Origin: Enterococcus innesii
GTDB taxonomy: Bacteria > Bacillota > Bacilli > Lactobacillales > Enterococcaceae
Length of the DNA: 64,000 bases
Direction: 5' to 3'
NCBI GenBank assembly: GCA_018982785.1
Contig: JAHHEN010000004.1
Location: 253,001 to 317,000 of the forward strand
Shown here one piece after another: positions 45,344 through 54,001 of the stretch (positions within the stretch are counted from its first letter, which is position 1; every line of letters starts with the position of its first letter). The position numbers and the translations under genes are program-made. Under the pieces are notes generated by a model. It saw only the letters and a program-made list of their open reading frames with translations, was not told where the DNA came from and did not search any database.

Positions 45344-45715
45344 ATGGCATTGAACATTGAAAACATTGTCGAAGAGCTAAAAGGCGCGACAATCTTAGAA
45401 TTAAACGATTTAATTAAAGCTATCGAAGAAGAATTTGGCGTATCTGCTGCAGCTCCTGTAGCTGTAGCTGGTGGAGCTGGCGATGCTGGTGCTGCTGAAG
45501 AACAAACTGAATTCACTGTAGAATTGACTGCAGCTGGCGATCAAAAAGTTAAAGTTATCAAAGCAGTTCGTGAAGCAACTGGCTTAGGCTTGAAAGAAGC
45601 GAAAGCAGTCGTTGACGGAGCTCCTTCAGCAGTTAAAGAAGGCATCTCTAAAGACGAAGCTGAAGCATTGAAAGCAGCTTTAGAAGAAGTTGGCGCTTCA
45701 GTAACAGTTAAATAA
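45344..45715 (+). CDS. rplL: 50S ribosomal protein L7/L12
   Basis: A 123-residue stalk protein: N-terminal dimer domain ([16 protein letters not shown]), Ala/Gly/Pro hinge, and C-terminal factor-binding domain ([20 protein letters not shown]). ATG 45344 follows GGAGG; the upstream ATG 45329 lies within the ribosome site. Followed by a terminator. Confidence 0.98.
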   Translation: MALNIENIVEELKGATILELNDLIKAIEEEFGVSAAAPVAVAGGAGDAGAAEEQTEFTVELTAAGDQKVKVIKAVREATGLGLKEAKAVVDGAPSAVKEGISKDEAEALKAALEEVGASVTVK

Positions 45716-45723
45716 TTTTTCTT

Positions 45724-45764
45724 AGTGTCAAATCCTTTTGTATGAAGGGGTTTGGCGCTTTTTT
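45724..45764 (+). terminator. terminator after rplL
   Basis: AGTGTCAAATCCTT / AAGGGGTTTGGCGCT stem with mismatches and G-U pairs, then six Ts. Confidence 0.85.
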
Positions 45765-45786
45765 AATAGATGAAATCCCTGCAAAA

Positions 45787-45841
45787 GGAATAAGCAGCGA
45801 TCCCCGTTTCTTACTAGCGAGGATCACTGCTTATTTTTTTC
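45787..45841. terminator. second terminator, bidirectional
   Basis: AATAAGCAGCGATCC / GGATCACTGCTTATT stem (one G-T pair), with seven Ts on the plus side. It overlaps the 3' end of the small minus-strand gene. Confidence 0.78.
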
Positions 45842-46007
45842 TAAATTGTTGGAATAAGAACACAAAAATAAAAAAGAAAAATGCTTCCCATAATGTTGTG
45901 GTCCAGCTAAAACTGCGGTTGATACCAAAAACGAGATTACCGATATTGGAAACCACCAAATACAATGCTGTTGCTAGCAAAGAATAGCCGAGTCGTTTGC
46001 CCATCAT
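45831..46007 (-). CDS. 58-residue two-helix membrane protein, function unknown
   Basis: A short minus-strand gene. GGGAGGCGTA stands directly before ATG 46007, an excellent ribosome site. The product begins MMGKRLGYSLLATALYLVVS and has two hydrophobic helices joined by the loop NRSFSWTTTLWE, ending FLFQQFRKK. A terminator overlaps the stop. No family recognised. The ribosome site and hydrophobic pattern support a real gene over the antiparallel frame at 45742-45987. Confidence 0.65.
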   Translation of the reverse strand: MMGKRLGYSLLATALYLVVSNIGNLVFGINRSFSWTTTLWEAFFFFIFVFLFQQFRKK

Positions 46008-46095
46008 TACGCCTCCCTTTGCTATGATTGTAACAAGTCAAAAGAGTTGTGGCAATCAATTCTAATGTAGTGATGATAAATTGATCGATAGAAAG

Positions 46096-46128
46096 AGAAA
46101 AACCGAACGATCACAACGGATCGTTCAG
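46096..46128 (-). terminator. terminator after ilvE
   Basis: On the minus strand GAACGATC / GATCGTTC stem with loop CGTTGT, then GGTTTTT. Confidence 0.82.
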
Positions 46129-46152
46129 CTGAAGAGGATATACACGGTTCGC

Positions 46153-47172
46153 TTAACCCAATGGGACGTCAAAGATCCAACCAGTTGGTGCGGCAATGTC
46201 TCCGAATTGAATGCCGGTCAATTGGTCATACAATGCTTTGGTTTGTGGACCAACTTCCGTTTCGCTATAGAACACATGGAAATCCTCACCGTTTTGGATC
46301 CCGCTGATCGGAGAAATAACAGCAGCTGTTCCGCAGGCACCCGCTTCGACAAAACGATCCAGCTCATTGAGATAAACATCACCTTCAACCGGGGTCAATC
46401 CTAATGAATGTTGCGCTAGATGCAGCAATGAATATTTTGTGATACTTGGCAAAATAGAAGGAGATTTTGGTGTCACAAATTCATTGTCAGCCGTGATCCC
46501 GAAAAAGTTGGCAGAACCGACTTCTTCGATTTTGGTATGTGTTTCTGGATCAAGATAGATGCAGTCGGAAAATTTCCGTTGATGGGCTTCGTATCCAGGC
46601 AATAAACTCGCCGCATAATTTCCGCCAACTTTGGCTGCACCAGTACCATTTGGTGCCGCGCGATCATAATCAGAAACAATGAAATTCGTCGGTGTCAATC
46701 CGCCCTTAAAGTAAGGACCGACAGGCATACAAAAAACCGTAAAAATGTACTCTGGTGCTGGACTAACACCGATGTTTTCTCCGACGCCAATCAATAGCGG
46801 ACGAATATACAAGGTGGCGCCGCTGCCATAAGGCGGAACATATTCCTGATTTGCTTTTACAACTTGTTTTACCGCATCTAAGAAGAAGTCCTCAGGAACC
46901 TCTGGCATGCGCAGACGATAGGCACTGCGGTTCATCCGTTTGCTATTTTCGTCTGGACGGAACAAATTGATGCCGCCATCTTTTCTTCGGTAGGCTTTTA
47001 GTCCTTCAAAACATTGCTGTCCATAATGAAGAGCGGTTGATCCCTCGTGGATATGCAGATAATTATCCTCGGTAAGTTCGCCTTCATTCCAAGAACCGTC
47101 TTTCCATGTTGCCAAAAAACGCCATGGCGTTTTGATATAAGAAAACCCTAAATTTGACCAATCGATTGTCAT
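46153..47172 (-). CDS. ilvE: branched-chain amino acid aminotransferase
   Basis: A 339-residue fold-type IV PLP enzyme interconverting Val, Leu and Ile with their keto acids. The catalytic lysine is in GAAKVGGNYAASL; EEVGSANFFGI and the phosphate-binding ACGTAAVISPI stretch are family markers. Length fits the long BCAT class. A GAGGGTG site precedes ATG 47172. Divergent from ilvA across about 210 bases that contain a CodY-like box. Confidence 0.96.
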   Translation of the reverse strand: MTIDWSNLGFSYIKTPWRFLATWKDGSWNEGELTEDNYLHIHEGSTALHYGQQCFEGLKAYRRKDGGINLFRPDENSKRMNRSAYRLRMPEVPEDFFLDAVKQVVKANQEYVPPYGSGATLYIRPLLIGVGENIGVSPAPEYIFTVFCMPVGPYFKGGLTPTNFIVSDYDRAAPNGTGAAKVGGNYAASLLPGYEAHQRKFSDCIYLDPETHTKIEEVGSANFFGITADNEFVTPKSPSILPSITKYSLLHLAQHSLGLTPVEGDVYLNELDRFVEAGACGTAAVISPISGIQNGEDFHVFYSETEVGPQTKALYDQLTGIQFGDIAAPTGWIFDVPLG

Positions 47173-47229
47173 TCGTTCACACCCTCTTTTAATTTTTCTA
47201 AGTATAGCACTTCAGAAAAGAAATGTCAT

Positions 47230-47244
47230 TATTTTCTGAAAATT
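47230..47244. promoter_or_regulatory. CodY-like box between ilvE and ilvA
   Basis: TATTTTCTGAAAATT matches the CodY consensus AATTTTCWGAAAATT at 14 of 15 bases. CodY is the branched-chain amino acid and GTP sensor that represses ilv genes in Firmicutes; position is about 60 bases upstream of ilvE. Confidence 0.75.
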
Positions 47245-47381
47245 CTTCTGTAAGAATATTTGGTGACATTGACGTGTAAAGAAAGGGGAAGTGATCTTTG
47301 CTTGTACGAGTTCCCCAGATTGTTTTTCTACAAGTTCTGTGCTTCAATGAGAGTATAAAAAAACAAAAAGGGGGAACGTTT

Positions 47382-48348
47382 GTGATTGAGGAAGTGTTGA
47401 CGGACAGTCTAGGGATCGCTGCTGCGTATCGACGATTGAAACCAATCATGATCCATACACCACTTGCACCAAGTAATATTTTAGGTAAAGAAAAAGAGGG
47501 CACGATATTTTTGAAATTAGAAAATCTACAGCGCACCGGCTCCTTTAAAGCGCGGGGCGTATAACAAACTCGCTTCATTGACTGATGCAGAAAAACTTCG
47601 CGGTGTCATTGCCTGTTCTGCAGGAAATCATGCACAAGGTGTTGCCCTCGCCGGATCGTTACTGGGGATCAATGTCCGAATCTTTATGCCATTGACGGCT
47701 GCCAAAACAAAAATAGAGGCGACAAGAAGCTATGGCGCACAAGTCGTTTTAGCAGGAGAGACGTTTGATGAAACCAAACAACTGACACTAGAGGCCATGC
47801 AAGACAGTGGCGAAGTATTTGTCTCTCCTTTTGATGATCGTGCAGTAATGGAGGGGCAAGGAACGATTGCGATCGAACTGTTGGAGGATCTTCCGGATGT
47901 TGATAATGTCATTATTCCCATCGGCGGTGGTGGGTTGATCGCTGGGATCGCTTTAGCCTTAAAAGAACTTCGTCCAGAAGTCAAGATCATCGGCGTTCAA
48001 TCCTATGGCGTTTATGGCATGATCGCCTCACTTTGGCAGCAAAAGCTAGTTGCCAATCGTCGTAGCCGAACGATCGCCGACGGCTGTGATGTCGCTTTGG
48101 CAGGGGAGCTGACCTATGATGTTTTAAAGACCCGTATCGATGAAACAGTCTTAGTTGAAGAATCCGACATCGAACAAGCGATCCATTACTTGGCTTTGAA
48201 GGAAAAAGTCATTGCAGAAGGTGCCGGTGCATTAAGTACGGCGGCGATTTTAAGTGGACAGATCGATCATTTGCTTCGAGGAAAGAAAACTGTGGCATTG
48301 GTCTCCGGCGGAAATATTGATTTCTCTGTGTTTAAGGAAATCATCTGA
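47382..48348 (+). pseudogene. ilvA: threonine ammonia-lyase, frameshifted as written
   Basis: A PLP enzyme converting threonine to 2-oxobutanoate. The first frame reads from GTG 47382 (AAGGGGG upstream) to LQRTGSFKARGV and stops; the lysine in SFKARG binds PLP. The rest, YNKLASLTDAEKL to 48348, lies in another frame. Two missing bases near 47558-47561 (GGCGCG to GGCG would fit GSFKARGAYNK) restore 322 residues. GGGGLIAGIALAL is the PLP phosphate loop. The usual regulatory C-terminal domain is absent, as in catabolic or short forms. It is probably intact in the organism. Confidence 0.88.
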
Positions 48349-48368
48349 GTGCAACAAGCCTTCCAATA

Positions 48369-48420
48369 AAGAAAGAAGAGACCTGATTAGACATTCTCCT
48401 AATTGGGTCTCTTCTTTTAA
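48369..48420 (+). terminator. terminator after ilvA
   Basis: AAAGAAGAGACC / GGGTCTCTTCTTT with inner ATTAG/CTAAT pairs, TTTT tail. Confidence 0.86.
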
Positions 48421-48443
48421 ATTCAAAGCAGGTGCTCAGATGA

Positions 48444-48881
48444 TTACTTTGGGGGAGAAAGGATTGTTTCGATCCACTGTCCAAAGGTTGTTACATATTT
48501 CAAGGGTCCGACCAATGTAAATCGTGCCATCGTTGGGTTGATTTTTTCAAAGTAAAAACGCCGACTTTCCCCTGAGTAAAGTGCATTGAATTCATCAATA
48601 ACGATTTTTTTTTGCTGTTGTAGCAATTCCTCTGATTCAATAAAGAAATCAATGGCAAGTAAGCTTTCGGGTATCTGTTTTTCTGAACGTATTGAAGCAA
48701 AAGAAAGCAGGGGATCTTCAAATGGTTCGCCCATCAACGAAGCCACATCTTTGTAAGAAAAGCGCCACTGACCGCCAATTTTTGTCCCTTTAAGTTGGTT
48801 GGTCTTTTGATAATTTCGGATGGTTCGAGTCGTTACGCCCAGTTTTTCAGCGACTTCTTCAACGGTATAATAATCTTTCAT
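48444..48881 (-). CDS. helix-turn-helix (MerR/excisionase-type) DNA-binding protein
   Basis: A 145-residue protein. The first 55 residues are a winged helix of the HTH_17 type: YTVEEVAEKLGVTTRTIRNY then LKGTKIGGQWRFSYKDV. The remaining 90 residues have no recognised domain but include amphipathic stretches (IDFFIESEELLQQQKKIVID) and may sense or dimerise. It is nine bases downstream of a half-ABC exporter gene in the same direction, so the two are likely cotranscribed. Function is unknown beyond DNA binding. Confidence 0.8.
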   Translation of the reverse strand: MKDYYTVEEVAEKLGVTTRTIRNYQKTNQLKGTKIGGQWRFSYKDVASLMGEPFEDPLLSFASIRSEKQIPESLLAIDFFIESEELLQQQKKIVIDEFNALYSGESRRFYFEKINPTMARFTLVGPLKYVTTFGQWIETILSPPK

Positions 48882-48890
48882 CGGTTCCTC

Positions 48891-50441
48891 CTACAAAGCG
48901 ATTGTACGATCACAAAAGCGTTGCTCCTCTTTCTTATGACTAGTATAGATGATAATGCGTTTTTCTGCATGTTTTTTTAAACACTTCATAATCTTTTCGG
49001 CAGCTTCATCATCAAGGCTGCTGGTAGCTTCGTCTAAAAGAATGATTTCGGCATCACTTAATAAGATGCGAGCTAGAGCGATTCTTTGCTTTTCTCCTCC
49101 AGACAAGTCGGCACCATTTTCCGTAAGCCTGCTAGTCCATGAGCGCTGTTGAAAAATAGGAGCTAAAATACCAGAGGTTTCGATAATTGTTTTTTCTTCT
49201 TCCGTCATTTTTCTTCCCCATACAAGATTTTCTTCAATTGTCCGAGAGAGAATCGTAGGGTCTTGAGCAAGGTATATGGTTTTATCTGTTTCAGGGTTTC
49301 TTGGCTTGATGCGTTTACTCTTCGTTGAAAGCGAAATTCCTTCTGATGGATAAAGGCCAGCAATTGCCTTTAAAAACGTTGATTTTCCTTTTCCTGAAGC
49401 GCCAGCCAAGTAAATATGTTCACCAGGTTTCAAGGTTTCTTCAATGAGAAAGGAAAAGCTGTGGTTGCCAATGGATATGACAGGGTGGTCGACAGTAAGA
49501 CTCAGAGTAGCTTCACTCGTTTGGTTCCAGAAGTCATCGGGAGCAGCCAATTCTTCGTTAACAAAACGTTGATTGGTTCTCAGAGTAGCGGTATCAAGAT
49601 TGATTTTCGTTAAACCACTTAATGCAGAAAAGTAAATGGGTAATAGCACGCCAATCAAAATCAACGCAGAGGTTGCCAGTTCATCTTGTAATATTCCTTG
49701 AATCATAAACAAATAGATGCCGATCTGGGCGATCTGATTGATCGCGTTAAGGACTAAACTAGTCGTTTGGGCAAATGTATTGGTGTTTGCTAATGTTTGA
49801 TACATCGATGTCAATTGAGAGGAAAACAGCTGCTCAAGAACAGCGTCACTCCATTGCTTCATTGTATCAATATGGGACAATGTTGTTAACATTTCCTTAT
49901 TGCTGAGAGCAAATGCTTCTTGCATATTTTTCATCTTAATACTCAACTGTTGATTGATCCATCGAAACCCAAAAACATTGATGGGAAATAGCAATAGTAA
50001 AATGAAACCCAGTAAATAATGCAATTGGAAACACAAAAAAAGTGGGATCAGCAATAAGAAAAAGCAGCGAATAGCTTCGCTAAAACTACCGCAAATAAAC
50101 AAGTATAAGGAATCAACAACGCCAAAGATGCGGTTTAATAGATAAGTGGGCTCCTTTTCAGAGAGCTCAACATAACTCTTCCTTTTCATTTTTTTTAACA
50201 ATTCTAAGAGATGGCGAACATTCATCGAAGCTGCATAGCGCTCTTTCATCACAATCAATAAGAATTGCGCGCAATAAGTAATGCTTAATATGAACGCTAA
50301 TAAGCCAACGAGATGATCAAAGCGCAGTGCGTGATCTTCTTGCAGAAGCAAAGGGAAAGCGAGGTTTGTCAGGACAGTCAAAAAAACTAGCAAACTACTC
50401 AAACTGATAAAAAGTTTATTGTTTCTAATAATTTCAAACAT
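48891..50441 (-). CDS. divergent ABC half-exporter (permease plus ATPase)
   Basis: A 516-residue protein, 50-80 residues shorter than common half-exporters. About five or six hydrophobic helices fill residues 1-290. The ATPase has Walker A GASGKGKST, Q-loop LAQDPTILSR, signature LSGGEKQR, Walker B IILLDEATSSLD, and a switch histidine in IYTSHKKEE. Its C terminus ends very soon after that His. No partner half-transporter is nearby. The CydC/bacteriocin-exporter class is closest by pattern; the substrate is unknown. Paired with the HTH gene. Confidence 0.85.
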   Translation of the reverse strand: MFEIIRNNKLFISLSSLLVFLTVLTNLAFPLLLQEDHALRFDHLVGLLAFILSITYCAQFLLIVMKERYAASMNVRHLLELLKKMKRKSYVELSEKEPTYLLNRIFGVVDSLYLFICGSFSEAIRCFFLLLIPLFLCFQLHYLLGFILLLLFPINVFGFRWINQQLSIKMKNMQEAFALSNKEMLTTLSHIDTMKQWSDAVLEQLFSSQLTSMYQTLANTNTFAQTTSLVLNAINQIAQIGIYLFMIQGILQDELATSALILIGVLLPIYFSALSGLTKINLDTATLRTNQRFVNEELAAPDDFWNQTSEATLSLTVDHPVISIGNHSFSFLIEETLKPGEHIYLAGASGKGKSTFLKAIAGLYPSEGISLSTKSKRIKPRNPETDKTIYLAQDPTILSRTIEENLVWGRKMTEEEKTIIETSGILAPIFQQRSWTSRLTENGADLSGGEKQRIALARILLSDAEIILLDEATSSLDDEAAEKIMKCLKKHAEKRIIIYTSHKKEEQRFCDRTIAL

Positions 50442-50501
50442 GAAATCAACTCATTTCCTATATTTTCCTAAATAGTAGATGTTTTTATGAAAAATGTCAA
50501 C

Positions 50502-50531
50502 AAAAAAAGAGTTCCTGATTAAAGGAACTCT
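50502..50531 (-). terminator. terminator of the ydjIGH-like operon
   Basis: AGAGTTCCT / AGGAACTCT stem; on the minus strand it is followed by seven Ts. Confidence 0.85.
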
Positions 50532-50538
50532 TGAAAAA

Positions 50539-51357
50539 TCAAAAGCTGCGTCCGCCGCCGCCGAATGTACCGCCACCGGAAGAGTGGGTCGTACTGCCGC
50601 CACCGCCGCCAGAAAAACCACCGCCGCCTCCACCATTATTCGAAGGACGGGGGATGCGTCTGGTTGTGACAAAGGAATTGACTAAGCGATCTTCTTTTTG
50701 GGTTAGATCAATACTTGATTTTTCTAGATAGTTAAATTTGTAGCCGCCCATTTTTAATTGATAACGGGATTTAACAATGATGAAAAAGGCGATACTGATC
50801 ACTGCCGCGATCGCTAAGCAAATAGCAATTTCTAGTGGCGTTATCACTTTGTAATAAGTAATTTTTCCGGTATCACGATCGATACGATAGTGATCGGCAG
50901 GAACACCCGCTTCCACAAAACTTTCTGCTTTTTGCAGATAGACCAATGCCGCTTGATAATAATTTCCCTCTGCCATCTGGTCAAATACCGCATCAAGTAG
51001 CTTATCTAGACGTGAATCGGTAAGATAATCGATCATATTTCCGGAAGTAGAAACGTGAAATTCCCGTTGCGCCATATCGATCACCAATGCCGAACCGTTG
51101 TTGTCATTGCCGATCCGTCTTGAAAGATATCGATCAGTGTACAACTCGATATCTCCCGTATTGCTGTTCGTTGTTTGAATAAAAACTTCGCCTTTGATCT
51201 TCGCATTCAGCGCTTCTGCTTCCTCGTTCAACTTCTGGATCTCTTGTTCGGTAAAGAGTCCAGCGTGGTCTGCGACTGTCTCTTCGGCTGCGAAGGCGGG
51301 CAGGGTGGTTAAGAAAAAGCCAACCAGTAGAAGCAACAAATAAGATAGTTTTTTCAT
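50539..51357 (-). CDS. TPM-domain membrane protein (YdjH-like)
   Basis: A 272-residue exported protein. Signal peptide LSYLLLLLVGFFLTTLPAFA, then a TPM domain (DHAGLFTEQEIQKLNEEAE through ALVIDMAQREFHVSTSGNM), one transmembrane helix (about 180-200, LEIAICLAIAAVISIAFFII) and a cytoplasmic tail ending in a Gly/Ser-rich stretch (NNGGGGGGFSGGGG). In Bacillus YdjH works with YdjG and the SPFH protein YdjI to recruit PspA during membrane stress. Overlaps the preceding gene by four bases. Confidence 0.85.
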   Translation of the reverse strand: MKKLSYLLLLLVGFFLTTLPAFAAEETVADHAGLFTEQEIQKLNEEAEALNAKIKGEVFIQTTNSNTGDIELYTDRYLSRRIGNDNNGSALVIDMAQREFHVSTSGNMIDYLTDSRLDKLLDAVFDQMAEGNYYQAALVYLQKAESFVEAGVPADHYRIDRDTGKITYYKVITPLEIAICLAIAAVISIAFFIIVKSRYQLKMGGYKFNYLEKSSIDLTQKEDRLVNSFVTTRRIPRPSNNGGGGGGFSGGGGGSTTHSSGGGTFGGGGRSF

Positions 51358-52475
51358 AAGAAATACGCTCCAATCAATGCGAGGATGGTCGTTGCCGCGA
51401 AAATGGCGCCACTGACGATTCCCAAGCGTTTGTAACTGATCGGTAAAACACCGCTGACTTTTCCTGTTTGCCCATTCATCGCATAATAAAAGGCACTCTT
51501 GTTTTCATCATCGGCTCGATAGGTCACTAGCCATACAGGAAGCAAAACGTAGTTGTTTTCTTCTTTTGTTAGATTGATGGATCGATTGTTGCGTTTAAAA
51601 CTAGTATAGCCATTGACGGTGCCTGCTAGCAGGTTTTCAGCATAACCCGATAATTCGTTTTTGACTTCGTCGGAAAGATCGATGTACTCAATGTCTCTTT
51701 TTTCTGCTTGGAAGCCGGCTAAATACTGACTGCGAAACGCAACGGCTTTTTCAAGGGGAAACGGTTGAACGCCAGTTACCATTTTTTGTTGGACGTTTTT
51801 TGACAGCGCATGCTTGAGTAATTCGTTCACCTTGATTTTGCCTCGTCGCAAGACGTCATATTGTTTATGCTCGGTATATTCAATGTCACCAACCCGCCAA
51901 ATACGCAAGGAGGTACCCATTCCTGAAAGCGAACCATTCATCTCGGCATCGACGACCCAATAAGGAAAGTATACGCCAGTCAATTTCTCTACTTGTGCTT
52001 GGTCGAAGAAATCCCGTGGGACGAATTTTTTCTTTTGCGCCCATTCTAAAAACTTTTTCGTTGCTTCTTCTTTTTCGATCGCAAAGGGAAGGACTTTGTT
52101 TGGCAAAAATTCTCCCGAAAGCCGACCAGACAAAACGACCGGATTATGGCAAAAGTAGCAATAGGTTGCGGCTGTAGTCGCATCCGTCACGATTTCAGCA
52201 CCACAGCTGGGGCAGGTGAAAAGGTCCATCTGTCCCGCTTGTGCATCGGCTTGCTCTCTAACTTCTTCTTGAAGGGACGGTTCGGTCTCGGTCGCTGCAG
52301 AAGGATCTGAGACTGGAGTATCGGCCATCTGCGCTTCTTTTTGCTTTTCTTCAAAGGCAGTGACTTCGTCTTCAGTAAAAATACTCAGACAAAATGGACA
52401 ATGAAATTTTTGATCGCCAGGATCAAAGGTTAAAGCGCCCCCACAATTGGGGCACTTATGTGTGATAACATCCAT
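51354..52475 (-). CDS. zinc-ribbon membrane protein (YdjG-like)
   Basis: A 373-residue protein. Two N-terminal zinc ribbons (HKCPNCGGALTF with FHCPFCLS; FTCPSCGAEIV with TYCYFCHNPVV), a large middle domain (LPNKVLPFAIEKEEATKKFL, TGVYFPYWVVDAEMNG), and a C-terminal transmembrane helix (VSGAIFAATTILALIGAYFL). ATG 52475 follows AGGAGG by seven bases. In Bacillus YdjG forms a membrane complex with YdjH. It overlaps the TPM gene (ATGA). Confidence 0.85.
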   Translation of the reverse strand: MDVITHKCPNCGGALTFDPGDQKFHCPFCLSIFTEDEVTAFEEKQKEAQMADTPVSDPSAATETEPSLQEEVREQADAQAGQMDLFTCPSCGAEIVTDATTAATYCYFCHNPVVLSGRLSGEFLPNKVLPFAIEKEEATKKFLEWAQKKKFVPRDFFDQAQVEKLTGVYFPYWVVDAEMNGSLSGMGTSLRIWRVGDIEYTEHKQYDVLRRGKIKVNELLKHALSKNVQQKMVTGVQPFPLEKAVAFRSQYLAGFQAEKRDIEYIDLSDEVKNELSGYAENLLAGTVNGYTSFKRNNRSINLTKEENNYVLLPVWLVTYRADDENKSAFYYAMNGQTGKVSGVLPISYKRLGIVSGAIFAATTILALIGAYFL

Positions 52476-52491
52476 CAGCAATCCTCCTCAA

Positions 52492-53718
52492 TTAGTCTAC
52501 TGGGACACCTTTGAAAGGTTTGCCGCAATTCGGACAGAATTTTGGAATGCCGTTGGCTAAATCGATCACTTCACCACAATCGCTGCATTTCATTTTTAGG
52601 CTTGGTCCATCGCTCGTTGGTTTTGGCGTCCCGCAATTGCTGCAGAATTTACCAGTATTAGAGGTGCCGCATTGTGGACAGTCCCAATGATCTGCGTTGG
52701 TTTGTGCGGAAGCCTGTTGCTGCATTTGCTGTTGGTTGTTTTGTGACGCTTGGTTCAAATAACCGCCACCAGCGTTCATCCCCATGCCCATGCCAACAAA
52801 CCCAGTCGTAGCCCCAGAGGCATTGCTACCAGCAGATTCCATACCACGAGCAACCGAACCTTGAACATAGCCTTCACGAATCGAAGGGTCGCCTAACATT
52901 GCCCCTTGGTTCCGCATGTTGATCAGTTTTACGGAATCATCCGTATAAGAGATGCTTGCGACAGCAACCGAAACGATTTCCATTCCTCGGAGTTCTCGCC
53001 AGCTGTCATCAAGAACCGTTCCCATATATTTGCTTAATTCCATGCTCTTAGATGGAACGTAAGAAATTCGTTCGCCATCTGCTGACATTTTGTTGATCGC
53101 TGTTTGTAGGGCGGTCAAGAATTCAGCTAAGTACTGCTCATTGATGTCGTTAATATCGACTTGACTTTTGTTTTTAGGGATCGCATTCGTATAGAACAAA
53201 ATTGGATCGGTAATTCGTAAGGAATAGTTTCCGTGCGCCCGCAAGAAAAGTTCTGCGTTATAAAAGTTGTCAAAATAATTCAAAGGCGATGAAGTACCGA
53301 AGCGAATTCCTTTGATTTCTTGTAGATTGATATAAAAAACTTGTTGTTTTTGCGGTGTAACGCCACCAAACTTAAAGCGGTCGAAGGTTTCAGAAATCGC
53401 ATCTTTCAATGAACCATTCAACATCGAAGGCGCTAATTCGTTTTTCACTGTATAGTAGCCTTCTTCGGCGGTATAATCGATGATTCGCCCGCCATCAACC
53501 AATAACATCATCATATTCGGATAGACATGGATCACTGAGCCATCAGTGATGACATCTTCCGTGCCTTTTCTGTTGGCACCGCGTTTGTCATTACGCCGCA
53601 CTTTGACACCTTTTGTCATTACTGTCGAATCACTCATATTGTCAGGCTCGATCACCTCTAGCCATTGATCTGCTAATCCGCCGCCAATTGTGCTTGTTGC
53701 CGCTTTGATAATACCCAT
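52492..53718 (-). CDS. SPFH-domain/zinc-ribbon protein (YdjI-like)
   Basis: A 408-residue cytoplasmic protein. The first 290 residues form a virion-core/SPFH-type domain (ADQWLEVIEPDNMSDSTVM, YYTVKNELAPSMLNGS, ELRGMEIVSVAVASISY). A Gly/Met/Gln-rich linker follows, then two zinc ribbons (WDCPQCGTSNTGKFCSNCG and MKCSDCGEVIDL with PKFCPNCGKPF). This is the YdjI architecture; in Bacillus YdjI links PspA to YdjG-YdjH at the membrane. First gene of the operon; no pspA follows. Confidence 0.88.
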   Translation of the reverse strand: MGIIKAATSTIGGGLADQWLEVIEPDNMSDSTVMTKGVKVRRNDKRGANRKGTEDVITDGSVIHVYPNMMMLLVDGGRIIDYTAEEGYYTVKNELAPSMLNGSLKDAISETFDRFKFGGVTPQKQQVFYINLQEIKGIRFGTSSPLNYFDNFYNAELFLRAHGNYSLRITDPILFYTNAIPKNKSQVDINDINEQYLAEFLTALQTAINKMSADGERISYVPSKSMELSKYMGTVLDDSWRELRGMEIVSVAVASISYTDDSVKLINMRNQGAMLGDPSIREGYVQGSVARGMESAGSNASGATTGFVGMGMGMNAGGGYLNQASQNNQQQMQQQASAQTNADHWDCPQCGTSNTGKFCSNCGTPKPTSDGPSLKMKCSDCGEVIDLANGIPKFCPNCGKPFKGVPVD

Positions 53719-53921
53719 TTTCAGTCCTCCTTTAAATTGTTTTCATCACAATAGATGAACATAGATTCATTATACCATAGGAGGAGAGATATACGTTATC
53801 AGTCTAAAGTTGGAGAAGAGGAATGGTCTTTTTTCTTGAAAATAGGGAGGAACAAAAGGATATAGTGAGTGAAAGCGCGCGGAATGGCTCTTCGAATTAA
53901 ATTTCCATTTCTTTTGAGATT

Positions 53922-53946
53922 CCACCACGCAAACGGTGGTTTTTTT
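53922..53946 (+). terminator. terminator-like hairpin upstream of dnaX
   Basis: CCACC / GGTGG stem and seven Ts. No gene lies directly upstream on this strand, so it could end a short RNA starting after about 53870. Confidence 0.55.
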
Positions 53947-54001
53947 AGCTGATATTACGTATAATAGAAGGTAGCGAATTTTGAAATGAGTGTGGAAAAC
54001 T

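Noticed and set aside
45742..45987. 81-residue plus-strand frame
   Set aside because: Starts inside the rplL terminator, has no ribosome site, and is antiparallel to a better-supported small membrane gene.
47298..47381. 28-residue N-terminal extension of ilvA from TTG 47298
   Set aside because: No ribosome site and no resemblance to the family; GTG 47382 follows AAGGGGG.
53719..54001. SRP RNA gene before dnaX, as in Bacillus
   Set aside because: The conserved GGAAGGAAGCAGC-type apical loop is absent; only a small terminator-like hairpin is present.
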